DNA of 64,000 bases from Heyndrickxia oleronia (lineage in GTDB: Bacteria > Bacillota > Bacilli > Bacillales > Bacillaceae_C), in the NCBI RefSeq assembly GCF_017809215.1, contig NZ_CP065424.1, positions 300,001 through 364,000 on the forward strand. Reading direction: 5' to 3'. Both the position numbers and the translations under genes were made by a program. How positions within the stretch are numbered: position 1 is the stretch's first letter; every line of letters starts with the position of its first letter. Of the stretch, positions 53,746 to 61,072 are shown one piece after another. Under the pieces are notes generated by a model, which made no database searches, was not told where the DNA came from, and worked only from the letters and a program-made list of their open reading frames with translations.

Positions 53746-54798
53746 CTAAAGCTTTCCTATAAAATCTAACTGTTCGATATCAGTGGAGTCTGTTACCCCG
53801 TCTAAAATTTTCTGCACATCTGAAAGTGTGTCCTGTAATAGAACGGATTCTCCTTTTTTTCCTGTGAAAGGTTCAGCTACATAAAAAGGTTGGGTTAAAT
53901 AAGCTTCCAAGCGTTCCCCACGTTTATAGGTTTGAACTTCTGCAGTAGGTAGTTTTTCTATGCCGCTAACAGTGACAAGCGAACGCAATTCGCGGTATCG
54001 TCGTAAAAGCTTTTGAGCACGTTGTTGGATTATGAAGTGTTTTTGATCTAGATGAGCACCCTCTAAAACGGATGATGTGGAGAAAATAGGATTAACTGCT
54101 GGAAAACGATGTCTTGCTGTTAGATCTGCATCAAATTGCCAAAGGGTCTCAAGTGGTCCGTAAGGTAATTCCTCATCAACAACTTCACCAGATAGATCAA
54201 GCAAGATGGTTGTTACATTTTCTACACCGATATTTTGCAATCGTTCCTGCAATTGATAGATCTCTCCAGAAACGACATGTGAACGATCGGCTGTAAAAAT
54301 AAGATCCTTGCCTTTATCGTATGATGCCATTTTTTCGTAGGCTTCATCAATGGTATAAGCAATGATATCCGCAAATTCTAATAGATCATTTAATTCAGGG
54401 TGATCGCCTTCAGGCAGAAGGAGAACATTCGCATAACCTCTTTTTTTCATTTTGTAGAATAGTTCTGCTAAAATGACCAATTGTCCCATACCTGGGCGAG
54501 CAACTAATCCGACGGTCCCATTTTTCGCAAGTGGAGCAAATAGATCTAGAGTTTTAATTCCAGTTTCAATCATCTCGACTTTCTCCCCTCTTAAAATTAA
54601 TTCATCTAAACTACATTCGGCTAATGTTGCTAAAGCTACCAAAGTTCGTACCTCTGCACGGCCAACTGGAATTTTTCCCGTACATAAATTAGAAACTGTA
54701 GCTGGTCGTAAACCAACTGAACGAGCAGCAGTTGTTAAATTAGGTACTTTTCTTCTTAACAATGCAACATTTAATCTAAGTGAATCTGAATTTTCCAA
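53746..54798 (-). CDS. HTH protein fused to a degenerate F1-ATPase beta-like domain
   Basis: A 350-residue protein, unlike any standard family I can name. Residues 1-75 form an XRE-like HTH (LTTAARSVGLRPATVSNLCTGKIPVGRAEVRTLVALA). From ~78 it follows the F1 beta subunit: ETGIKTLDLFAPLAKNGTVGL (78-98), then a P-loop-like stretch ARPGMGQL where beta has GGAGVGKT, so the Walker lysine is Q106 and the Thr is L107; EGDHPELNDLL (~130-140, beta GERTREGNDL); FPAVNPIFSTSSVL (232-245); and LTQPFYVAEPFTG (301-313) near the C-terminus. The beta-barrel start and ~100 residues are missing. TTG 54798 is chosen since AAGGAGGTG lies 6 bases before it. A regulatory or structural role is likely; ATP hydrolysis is not. 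Confidence 0.75.
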   Translation of the reverse strand: MENSDSLRLNVALLRRKVPNLTTAARSVGLRPATVSNLCTGKIPVGRAEVRTLVALATLAECSLDELILRGEKVEMIETGIKTLDLFAPLAKNGTVGLVARPGMGQLVILAELFYKMKKRGYANVLLLPEGDHPELNDLLEFADIIAYTIDEAYEKMASYDKGKDLIFTADRSHVVSGEIYQLQERLQNIGVENVTTILLDLSGEVVDEELPYGPLETLWQFDADLTARHRFPAVNPIFSTSSVLEGAHLDQKHFIIQQRAQKLLRRYRELRSLVTVSGIEKLPTAEVQTYKRGERLEAYLTQPFYVAEPFTGKKGESVLLQDTLSDVQKILDGVTDSTDIEQLDFIGKL

Positions 54799-54906
54799 TA
54801 TTTGCACCTCCTTACTTTGAATAGTAATATAAATTACGTTTTAATGCAATGAGTTTTTTGTTTAAATATAATTATTTTTTCGCTAAAGAGTAAATATTGA
54901 ATAGCA

Positions 54907-54934
54907 AAATTTAATCAAACGTTTGATTAAATTT
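54907..54934. promoter_or_regulatory. 28-bp perfect palindrome upstream of the HTH/F1-beta-like gene
   Basis: The sequence is perfectly self-complementary over 28 bases with the core ATCAAACGTTTGAT at 54914-54927. It is too AT-rich for a terminator and looks like an operator, for example of a TetR-type repressor. It lies about 110 bases upstream of the gene. No regulator with this specificity is known to be nearby; the gene's own HTH is one candidate. Confidence 0.6.
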
Positions 54935-55021
54935 CGTGGGGATGGAATATTGGTTAAATATATAGTGTAATGTTTATAATTATTTGCCTTATGGAATGGT
55001 TAAAGCTTTGGAAAAAATAAA

Positions 55022-55046
55022 AGCGGCTCTCATAATGAGAGCCGTC
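55022..55046 (-). terminator. Terminator of the NlpC/P60-like gene
   Basis: On the minus strand CGGCTCTCATT and ATGAGAGCCG pair, followed by CTTTTATTTTTT. About 8 bases after the stop. Confidence 0.85.
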
Positions 55047-55053
55047 TTAAAAG

Positions 55054-55539
55054 TTATTGAATATAACGTTTTGCACCTACATAGCGTTCTTTCCAATACT
55101 TATCGGACATGTTAATCGTTTTTACTCCTTTTGAAGTAGCTCCGATAAATTTTCCATCTCCTATATAAATTGCAGAAAATGTTACTTTTCCTTTTTTATG
55201 ACCTGTAGCATAAAAAACGACATCACCTAACTGCAGTTGGTTTGCTTTTATCGATTTTCCTGCTTTGTATTGATTGTTACTAGTTCTAGGAATAGGCAAG
55301 TGAGTTGCAGCTGTTTTGAATACATATTGTGTATATCCACTGGCATCAAATCCTTTAGGACTGGTGCCTCCCATTTTGAACTTTTTTCCTTCATGCATTT
55401 GTGCAAATGATACAACTTCTTCACCATAGTTGATAGAAGCTGATGCCTGAAAAAGTGGTGTAAATAAGAATGTGACTGCAATAGCAAAATAGGCTGTAAT
55501 CGCTAGTAAAAATCCTTTCTTTTGAATCCTCCAATTCAT
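55054..55539 (-). CDS. Secreted NlpC/P60-like protein lacking catalytic residues
   Basis: A 161-residue secreted protein: signal sequence with AQ-type end near ASASINYGE (residues ~10-36) and one NlpC/P60 domain. Active enzymes have FDCSG; here it is FDASG, so the catalytic Cys is A66. The catalytic His before the IYIGDGKFI strand is replaced by F121 (VTFSAIYIG). The rest of the fold is well kept: GKKFKMGGTSPKGF, QLGDVVFYATGHKKG, KERYVGAKRYI. So it should not cleave peptidoglycan, but may still bind it. I start at ATG 55539 because AAAGGAA precedes it; the frame opens upstream at 55578. Confidence 0.82.
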   Translation of the reverse strand: MNWRIQKKGFLLAITAYFAIAVTFLFTPLFQASASINYGEEVVSFAQMHEGKKFKMGGTSPKGFDASGYTQYVFKTAATHLPIPRTSNNQYKAGKSIKANQLQLGDVVFYATGHKKGKVTFSAIYIGDGKFIGATSKGVKTINMSDKYWKERYVGAKRYIQ

Positions 55540-55679
55540 TTCCTTTTTACCCCCAATATATCTGTATATTTTACACACGATAACAATATATGAAGGGGAA
55601 TGAAGAAAGATTCTAAATTGAACGAAAGAACTTTAAAAGAGGAGATTCTTTATAGTATGTTATTTTGAAAAAACGATTG

Positions 55680-55722
55680 CTGGCTTTTACCCCTAATAAA
55701 GGAATTAGTGGTACTTATCAAG
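55680..55722 (-). repeat. Degenerate fragment of the dispersed element (copy G)
   Basis: CTGGCTTTTACCCCTAATAA and GGAATTAGTGGTACTTAT resemble the GCTTTTAC...AAAGG...AGTGGT... middle of copy C. The ends of the family are absent. It sits in the 55540-55788 gap, between two co-directed genes. Confidence 0.4.
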
Positions 55723-55755
55723 TTTTGTTGGTGTGACTATTCGAATAATATTGAT

Positions 55756-55791
55756 TTAAAAAATAAAACCTTAGCTATTAAGCTAAGGTTA
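55756..55791 (-). terminator. Terminator of the HxlR-family gene
   Basis: On the minus strand AACCTTAGCT and AGCTAAGGTT form a 10-bp stem, followed by TTATTTTTT. Confidence 0.87.
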
Positions 55792-56121
55792 TTCATTACA
55801 ATAATCATCCATTGTTACCCATTTATCAGCCCAGTGCTGTACTTCCTCGAGAACAGGAGTAATAGCATGGCCTTTTTCACTTAAACGGTATTCAATCCGT
55901 ACAGGTGTTTCAGGATAAACATCTCGAATGACGATTTGCTCCATTTCTAATTCTTTTAAACGATCAGAAAGCATTTTTTGGCTTATATGTGGAATTTGCT
56001 CAGCAATCTCATTAAAACGCATCGGTTGTTTTTCTAAAACGCGGATAATGACACCAATCCAACGTTTTCCTAATAATTGAAATGCCTTTTCAAATTTTGG
56101 ACAAAGGCGTGATCCTTCCAT
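55789..56121 (-). CDS. HxlR-family transcriptional regulator
   Basis: A 110-residue winged-HTH HxlR regulator: CPKFEKAFQLLGKRWIGVIIRVLEKQPMRFNEIAEQIPHISQKMLSDRLKELE, with Cys7 in the usual position, and a C-terminal VRIEYRLSEKGHAITPVLEEVQHW. Members often sense aldehydes, oxidants or thiols through that N-terminal cysteine and control neighbours. No obvious target gene is adjacent except the small protein divergent at 56339. ATG 56121 follows AGGAGGTG. A repeated-half-site region (TAGTTAGTTAG) lies upstream at 56203-56214. Confidence 0.87.
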   Translation of the reverse strand: MEGSRLCPKFEKAFQLLGKRWIGVIIRVLEKQPMRFNEIAEQIPHISQKMLSDRLKELEMEQIVIRDVYPETPVRIEYRLSEKGHAITPVLEEVQHWADKWVTMDDYCNE

Positions 56122-56338
56122 ATTTGATACACCTCCTATATGGAAATAGGTATAACTTTCTTCCTATTTATCATCTATTATACACCTTTTGTAAACTTAC
56201 TAATAGTTAGTTAGTTTATTTTTACGAAAATATTTTAAAAGAGTTATTTTGTCTTAAAATGATGAAATATTTGTAATATATGCATGATATGGACAATTTT
56301 CGGGTAGAAGAAAAGAAATGGACAAGGAGGACGATCAA

Positions 56339-56608
56339 ATGGTTAAAATGAATCATGTTGTGTTAGCTGGTATTGGGATTGCAGGTATTTCCTATTTCTC
56401 ATCGAAGAATAACAGAGAAAAAGCTCGAGTAATGATAAACAATATGAAAACAAAAGCCGACTCCTGGATGACAAAGAAGAAGCACATGAAGTCTCCAATG
56501 ACAAAGGTTGGACACTCCGATCCGTATGATTTTGCTGATAATGAAATGGTGAGTGAAGGTGCGATGTACAGTGTTGATTACTATAATGTTGTAGAACAAG
56601 AAGATTAA
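56339..56608 (+). CDS. Small conserved-looking protein, 89 aa, function unknown
   Basis: ATG 56339 follows AGGAGG with an 8-base gap; the frame also opens at 56318. The product has an N-terminal hydrophobic segment (HVVLAGIGIAGISYFSS, residues ~5-21) and a basic middle (KKKHMKSPMTK), then an acidic C-terminus with SDPYDFADNEMVSEGA. It looks like a membrane-tethered small protein of Bacillaceae; I do not recognise a family name. It is divergent from hxlR, so it may be its target. A terminator follows directly. Confidence 0.7.
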   Translation: MVKMNHVVLAGIGIAGISYFSSKNNREKARVMINNMKTKADSWMTKKKHMKSPMTKVGHSDPYDFADNEMVSEGAMYSVDYYNVVEQED

Positions 56609-56613
56609 AAGTA

Positions 56614-56645
56614 GAGGGGCTCTATTAGAGGGCCCCTTATTTTTT
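56614..56645 (+). terminator. Terminator after the 89-aa gene
   Basis: AGGGGC-TCT and AGA-GGGCCCCT pair imperfectly, followed by TATTTTTT. Confidence 0.75.
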
Positions 56646-56646
56646 G

Positions 56647-56838
56647 GGCTCTTTTCTTAAACATTGTTGCTATTTAGATAATGTTTTAACTAATCAAAAT
56701 GGATTGAAGATCGACAAGTCCTTCATTCCACTGAGAAAAAGAGCTGTAAATTTTAAAAGAATGCTGAACCCTTTATTCCTTTTGTAAATGCCGACAGTAG
56801 GGCATTTACAAAAACAATAAACTATACAAATATAGCTT
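56647..56838 (+). repeat. Dispersed element, copy E (~192 bp)
   Basis: Starts GGCTCTTTTCTTAAACATTG, has TCCACTGAGAAAAAGAGCTG at 56727-56746, then CCTTTATTCC, the right hairpin TTTGTAAATGCC / GGCATTTACAAA (56781-56811), and ends ATAAACTATACAAATATAGC. The fullest copy, between the terminator of the small gene and the TetR gene stop (convergent). Confidence 0.75.
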
Positions 56839-56840
56839 TT

Positions 56841-57431
56841 TTATGAATCCTTCACTGGCTGTCCAAGTAAGCCGTAAAAGAAAAGATTGCTTAAATCAAG
56901 TAATTCATTCATATGAGTGTTTGAAAATAATTCGGGACGCTGCGTCATTTCACTGAATGTATGAATGTAAATGAGAATGGCATTTGTTGAAAGATACGGG
57001 TTAACATACCCTTCCGCTTTTCCTTGTTCAATCATCTCCATCATTAAGGGAATCGCTTTATTGTTAGCAAAATCCTCGATGACTTCTTGTAGGGATGGGT
57101 CGGTTATTCCTTTTAGAAAGTCCGAACTAAGGGTTTTGGCGGCTTCAGTTTTATTGAAAACCATCTTTTCTAATTTTTTCGGAAAGGGAAGATCAGAGTG
57201 AAGTAATTCCATATATTGGTCTAATTCATTATTCATATACTCAGACAAAACCTCTTTAAAAAGTTCATCTTTATTTCCGAAATAATTATATATGGTAACA
57301 GGGGAGACGTTGGCCTTTTTAGCGATTTCCGCTATACTCACCTTCTCAACCCCATAAACTTTAAAAAGTTCAAAAGCAGCATTTCGAATATTTTCCTTCT
57401 TTTTTTCTGTCCTTCGTTGATAACCGTCCAT
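56841..57431 (-). CDS. TetR/AcrR-family regulator
   Basis: A 196-residue TetR repressor: N-terminal HTH KENIRNAAFELFKVYGVEKVSIAEIAKKANVSPVTIYNYFGNKDELFKEVL, and a C-terminal ligand domain. It is divergent from a two-gene ABC exporter, so it most likely represses that exporter until a compound binds. I start at ATG 57431 (GAGGTG upstream); the frame opens earlier, at 57488, across the intergenic region. An inverted repeat at 57463-57494 is the probable operator. Confidence 0.87.
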   Translation of the reverse strand: MDGYQRRTEKKKENIRNAAFELFKVYGVEKVSIAEIAKKANVSPVTIYNYFGNKDELFKEVLSEYMNNELDQYMELLHSDLPFPKKLEKMVFNKTEAAKTLSSDFLKGITDPSLQEVIEDFANNKAIPLMMEMIEQGKAEGYVNPYLSTNAILIYIHTFSEMTQRPELFSNTHMNELLDLSNLFFYGLLGQPVKDS

Positions 57432-57462
57432 TGCTTTCACCTCAACATAATAATACAAAACT

Positions 57463-57494
57463 TTTTGAAATGAAACAATATATTTCATTCAAAA
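57463..57494. promoter_or_regulatory. Probable TetR operator between regulator and ABC genes
   Basis: TTTTGAAATGAAA (57463-57475) and TTTCATTCAAAA (57483-57494) form an imperfect inverted repeat with one extra base on the left. It lies in the divergent region between the TetR gene and the ABC exporter. Confidence 0.6.
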
Positions 57495-57578
57495 CCTATT
57501 GTCATTTTATTTTTATTGTTTTAATATGTAATAAATGTATTGGAATAGTTCAAAACATTTAAAAGGGGGATGATGGAA

Positions 57579-58469
57579 ATGGGAATACAAATGAATCAAT
57601 TAACGAAAGTCTTTCCCAATGGGAAAGGAATATTTGATTTATCCTTCGAAGTAAAGAAGGGAGAAGTGTTTGGATATTTAGGTCCGAATGGGGCAGGTAA
57701 ATCAACTACGATTAGGCATTTAATGGGGTTTATGAAACCTGAGTTGGGTTCAGCAAAAATAAATGGGATGGATTGTTGGAAGAATAGCGCAGAAATACAA
57801 AAGACAGTCGGGTATCTCCCTGGAGAAATTGCTTTTTTGGATGGAATCAATGGTTTAGAGTTTCTGGAGCTCCTTGCAGGGATGCGAGGAATGAAAGATC
57901 GAACCTATCGGGACCAATTAATTAGGCGGTTACAATTTGATGTAACAACACCCATTCGGAAAATGTCTAAGGGGATGAAGCAAAAGGTAGGAATCGTGGC
58001 AGCCTTTATGCATGATCCGCAAATATTGATTCTAGATGAACCGACATCGGGATTGGATCCGCTTATGCAGAGCTTATTCGTTGAATTAGTTTTGGAAGAG
58101 AAGTCAAAAGGGAAAACGATTCTTATGTCTTCCCACATGTTTCAGGAAATTGATCGTACATGTGACCGAGTAGGTATTATAAAAGATGGTAGATTAGTAG
58201 CTGTGGAGGACGTTAAGAACCTACAAGCAAAACAGCGAAAACTATTTGATATTTTAGTAGAAACGATGAATGATGTGGAAACCATAAAACAAGCTGGAAT
58301 AGAGATTTTAAGTATCGACCATCTTCGGCTTAAAGTGGCAGTACAGGGAGACTATAACCGATTTATCAAAGTGTTATCGCAATGTCATATTCAGCATTTG
58401 GATATTCATACTCAGTCATTAGAGGAGATATTTATGCACTATTATGATAAGGAGGGATCACGTTCATGA
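57579..58469 (+). CDS. ABC exporter ATPase (BcrA/CcmA-like)
   Basis: A 296-residue ABC ATPase: Walker A GPNGAGKST, signature MSKGMKQKVGIVAAF, Walker B QILILDEPTSGLD and H-loop MSSHMFQEIDR, with a C-terminal extension of ~80 residues as in drug-type exporters. It powers the ABC-2 permease encoded next. ATG 57579 is preferred because AAAGGGGG lies 9 bases upstream; ATG 57570 abuts the site. Regulation by the divergent TetR protein is inferred. Confidence 0.9.
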   Translation: MGIQMNQLTKVFPNGKGIFDLSFEVKKGEVFGYLGPNGAGKSTTIRHLMGFMKPELGSAKINGMDCWKNSAEIQKTVGYLPGEIAFLDGINGLEFLELLAGMRGMKDRTYRDQLIRRLQFDVTTPIRKMSKGMKQKVGIVAAFMHDPQILILDEPTSGLDPLMQSLFVELVLEEKSKGKTILMSSHMFQEIDRTCDRVGIIKDGRLVAVEDVKNLQAKQRKLFDILVETMNDVETIKQAGIEILSIDHLRLKVAVQGDYNRFIKVLSQCHIQHLDIHTQSLEEIFMHYYDKEGSRS

Positions 58470-59275
58470 ATGCTTCCCTTTTTAAAGCGATGTTAAAGAC
58501 AAATGGAAAAAGTATTGTAAGCTATGCGGTAGGGGCAGCATTTTATATGTTCCTAGTCATCTGGATCTATCCTTCGATTGCGAAATCTGATGCACTTGAG
58601 CAACTGTTTAAAGAGATGCCCCAAGGGTATTTAAGTGCCTTTGGCATTGATGGCGGAATGTTAGGAGATCTTAGTGGATTCCTAGCAGCCGAGTATTATG
58701 GACTATTGTTTTTGATTATTTTAATGATATTTAGTGTCGTGACAGCTACCCAGTTAATTGCGAGATTAGTAGATCGAGGATCTATGGCTTATCTTTTATC
58801 TACATCCACTTCTAGAAGTCAAATTGCTATAACACAAAGCATTATTTTAGTTCTGGGCCTGGTTACCATCACATTATTTTCGATCCTTCCTGTTCTATTA
58901 GGAGCGAACTGGATCATTGAAGATGCCGATATTAATATTTTGCGATTTATTGAAATGAATATTGTTGGATTTCTATTGTTTTTTGTCATAAGTGGATACT
59001 CCTTTTTATTTTCATGTATTTTCAATGACGAAAAACGTGCACTCGCAATCTCTGGTGGCTTATCTATTATCTTTTTTGCCATTAATCTCGTAGCAAAAAT
59101 GAGTGAGGATTTTGAATGGTTAAAGAAATTTACTATTTTCTCAGCCTTTCAACCGACTGAAATTGCAAAAGGAACCGTTGATATTTTACCAGTCTCAATC
59201 GCATTGGGAGGAACAGGAATTGCATTATTTGTCATTGCCATTGTTATATTTAAGAAGAGAGATTTACCATTATAG
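58466..59275 (+). CDS. ABC-2 family exporter permease
   Basis: A 269-residue membrane protein with six TM helices, starting MNASLFKAMLKTNGKSIVSYAVGAAFYMFLVIWIYPSI, the usual start of BcrB/YfiM-like ABC-2 permeases, with an extracytoplasmic loop (ALEQLFKEMPQGYLSAFGIDGG) after TM1. It overlaps the ATPase gene by four bases (ATGA). Substrate unknown; a lipophilic antibiotic or peptide is likely by analogy. A terminator lies 15 bases downstream. Confidence 0.86.
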   Translation: MNASLFKAMLKTNGKSIVSYAVGAAFYMFLVIWIYPSIAKSDALEQLFKEMPQGYLSAFGIDGGMLGDLSGFLAAEYYGLLFLIILMIFSVVTATQLIARLVDRGSMAYLLSTSTSRSQIAITQSIILVLGLVTITLFSILPVLLGANWIIEDADINILRFIEMNIVGFLLFFVISGYSFLFSCIFNDEKRALAISGGLSIIFFAINLVAKMSEDFEWLKKFTIFSAFQPTEIAKGTVDILPVSIALGGTGIALFVIAIVIFKKRDLPL

Positions 59276-59289
59276 TGTTTTGAACATAT

Positions 59290-59322
59290 GATCTGTTCAT
59301 GAATGGAACAGGTCTTTTTTTA
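59290..59322 (+). terminator. Terminator after the ABC-2 exporter operon
   Basis: GATCTGTTC and GAACAGGTC pair with a 7-base loop, followed by TTTTTTT. Confidence 0.85.
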
Positions 59323-59327
59323 TTTAG

Positions 59328-59598
59328 GATCTTTTCTTAAACACGTCAATAGGTAAAGCTAAATGGCGCAGTGTCCTTGATTCATTAGATGAAGAACAAA
59401 TCACGAAGATAAGAAGGTAAATGTCTTTCATTCATGTTATAAAGGACATTCCTTAAAAATTGAACAAAGTTCTTGACCATTACCTGAAATTGCTCATCAA
59501 AGAGCTTCAGCATGAAAATAGCCTAGCAGAAATGAAAGGATTTTCTTACATTCATAGCGAATGAAAAGGTAAGTCATTGTTAGAAGGAGGCTATATCC
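59328..59598. other. Gap with a fragment of the dispersed element and an orphan ORF tail
   Basis: GGATCTTTTCTTAAACAC (59328-59345) is the left end of the dispersed element; the rest is absent. A frame from 59347 to 59421 reads SIGKAKWRSVLDSLDEEQ, then ITKIRR and stop, without a start or ribosome site, like the tail of a lost gene. Nothing else is recognised before the next gene. Confidence 0.35.
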
Positions 59599-60117
59599 TT
59601 GCTTTTTCACTTTAGCGAAGAACCGAATATTCGTGTTTTTTCACCAAGACCATCCGCGTCCTTCCCTGAACTGGCCCCAGCTGTTTGGGCAATCGACAGG
59701 GAGCATGCTTCACATTATTATTTTCCACGTGATTGTCCCAGAGTGATTTATAGTAAAGGAGCTTGTACAGAGGTTAGCGATATTGAGAAGTTTTTTTCAG
59801 ATACCAACGCTGACAAGATAATCGTCGTTGAAAATCAATGGCTAGAACAAATTAGGAATACGACATTATATGTTTATAGCTTTTCGGAGGAAGGGTTTGA
59901 ACTATTCGATCAGGCGGCAGGCTATTATGTGTCGCATGAGGAAGTTGTTCCGGAAAAAATAGAGCCTATAACTGACCTCATAGGTAAGCTTGTAAATGAA
60001 AAAGTAGAATTACGGTTTACACCAGATTTACATCCTATTCGTAATCGAGTTATTGCATCTACACTAGATTTTTCTGTTATTCGGTTTAGAAATGCTGGGA
60101 AATTACCAAATAGATAA
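59599..60117 (+). CDS. DUF6886-family protein
   Basis: A 172-residue soluble protein: MLFHFSEEPNIRVFSPRPSASFPELAPAVWAIDREHASHYYFPRDCPR near the start and IEPITDLIGKLVNEKVELRFTPDLHPIRNRVIASTLDFSVIRFRNAG near the end, the conserved blocks of DUF6886. Function unknown; an enzymatic fold related to ADP-ribosyl-type or chromatin-like proteins is possible but not supported. Start is TTG 59599 with AAGGAGG 8 bases before. It heads a three-gene operon with the DinB and NUDIX genes. Confidence 0.78.
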   Translation: MLFHFSEEPNIRVFSPRPSASFPELAPAVWAIDREHASHYYFPRDCPRVIYSKGACTEVSDIEKFFSDTNADKIIVVENQWLEQIRNTTLYVYSFSEEGFELFDQAAGYYVSHEEVVPEKIEPITDLIGKLVNEKVELRFTPDLHPIRNRVIASTLDFSVIRFRNAGKLPNR

Positions 60118-60136
60118 AAACAGGAGAGAGATAAGA

Positions 60137-60586
60137 GTGAATCCTATTGTCGATCAGTTAACACAGTGGAAAGATTATTTAGAGAGAATAAAAGAGGGAA
60201 CCCATAAGGAATTTTTTCAGCCGATTAGTGAGGGGAAATGGTCAAAAGCAGCAATAATTACTCACATTATGTTTTGGGATCGTTTCTTTTATGAAGAACG
60301 TTTGCCAAGCATGATTGAGGGGGGAAGTTTAGCCGGAATCACTGCAGAGGATGTAGAGGAAATGAATAAAGATGCTGAAAGCTATGCTCACTCTGGGATC
60401 AGTTTATACGAAATTATTGATGGAGCTATTAAGGAGAGAACAAGACTTGTGGAGAACTTGCGGCAACTAGATTTATCGAAAAGTTTCATTATTAATGGAA
60501 ATCAGCACAATCTTGAGTCCTATGTGAAAGGGGAATATGAGCATGATCTCCACCATTTAATACAACTAAAGGAGTTAGGGAAATGA
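60137..60586 (+). CDS. DinB-like four-helix protein
   Basis: A 149-residue DinB/YfiT-like protein, likely a metal-dependent thiol transferase or hydrolase fold: W.DYLERIKEGTHKEFFQPISEGKWSKAAIITHIMFWDRFFYEE (His near 43) and, near the end, GEYEHDLHHLIQLKELGK with the two closing His residues of the metal triad. The GTG start at 60137 lies after AGGAGAG; a longer frame from 60092 overlaps the upstream gene. It overlaps the NUDIX gene start by four bases. Confidence 0.78.
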   Translation: MNPIVDQLTQWKDYLERIKEGTHKEFFQPISEGKWSKAAIITHIMFWDRFFYEERLPSMIEGGSLAGITAEDVEEMNKDAESYAHSGISLYEIIDGAIKERTRLVENLRQLDLSKSFIINGNQHNLESYVKGEYEHDLHHLIQLKELGK

Positions 60587-61002
60587 AGAATTGGGTAGGT
60601 TCAGCTGGTGTTTGTGTCAATACACAAGGGGAATTATTAATGGTACTCCAGGGAAAACCTGAGGAAGAGAAAAAATGGTCTGTGCCTTCAGGAGGACAGG
60701 AGAGGGGGGAAACACTGGAGGAGTGCTGTAAGAGAGAGGTATATGAAGAAACGGGATATGAAGCAGAAATTATAGATAAATTATTTGTTAAACATACAGA
60801 ATTGGACGGTTATAACATTGAGGTACATTACTTTTCTATAAGGATTGTAGGAGGGAAGGCAGTAATCCAGGATCCTGATCAATTAATTCATGAAATCGCA
60901 TGGGTGGCGAAAGATGCCTTGAAGGAAATAGAATTAGCCTTTCCTGAGGATCAGGATTTTCTTTTACACCAAATGGAGAATGTTGATCTACTAAAAAAAT
61001 AA
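60583..61002 (+). CDS. NUDIX hydrolase
   Basis: A 139-residue NUDIX hydrolase with an intact box: GGQERGETLEECCKREVYEETGYE fits Gx5Ex7REUxEExGU (residues ~37-60). It cleaves a nucleoside-diphosphate-linked compound; substrate unknown. It overlaps the DinB-like gene as ATGA and ends the operon at a terminator. Three unlike enzyme types in one unit suggest a stress-related or detoxification role, but no direct sign. Confidence 0.88.
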   Translation: MKNWVGSAGVCVNTQGELLMVLQGKPEEEKKWSVPSGGQERGETLEECCKREVYEETGYEAEIIDKLFVKHTELDGYNIEVHYFSIRIVGGKAVIQDPDQLIHEIAWVAKDALKEIELAFPEDQDFLLHQMENVDLLKK

Positions 61003-61034
61003 TCACTTCTACTAGTTATTGTTTTTTCGAAATT

Positions 61035-61062
61035 GAAAAAGGGCTAATAGTTAGCCCTTTTT
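61035..61062 (+). terminator. Terminator between the NUDIX and cidB genes
   Basis: AAAAAGGGCTAA and TTAGCCCTTTTT form a 12-bp stem with a 3-base loop. It can act in both directions. Confidence 0.88.
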
Positions 61063-61072
61063 CAGATAAATA

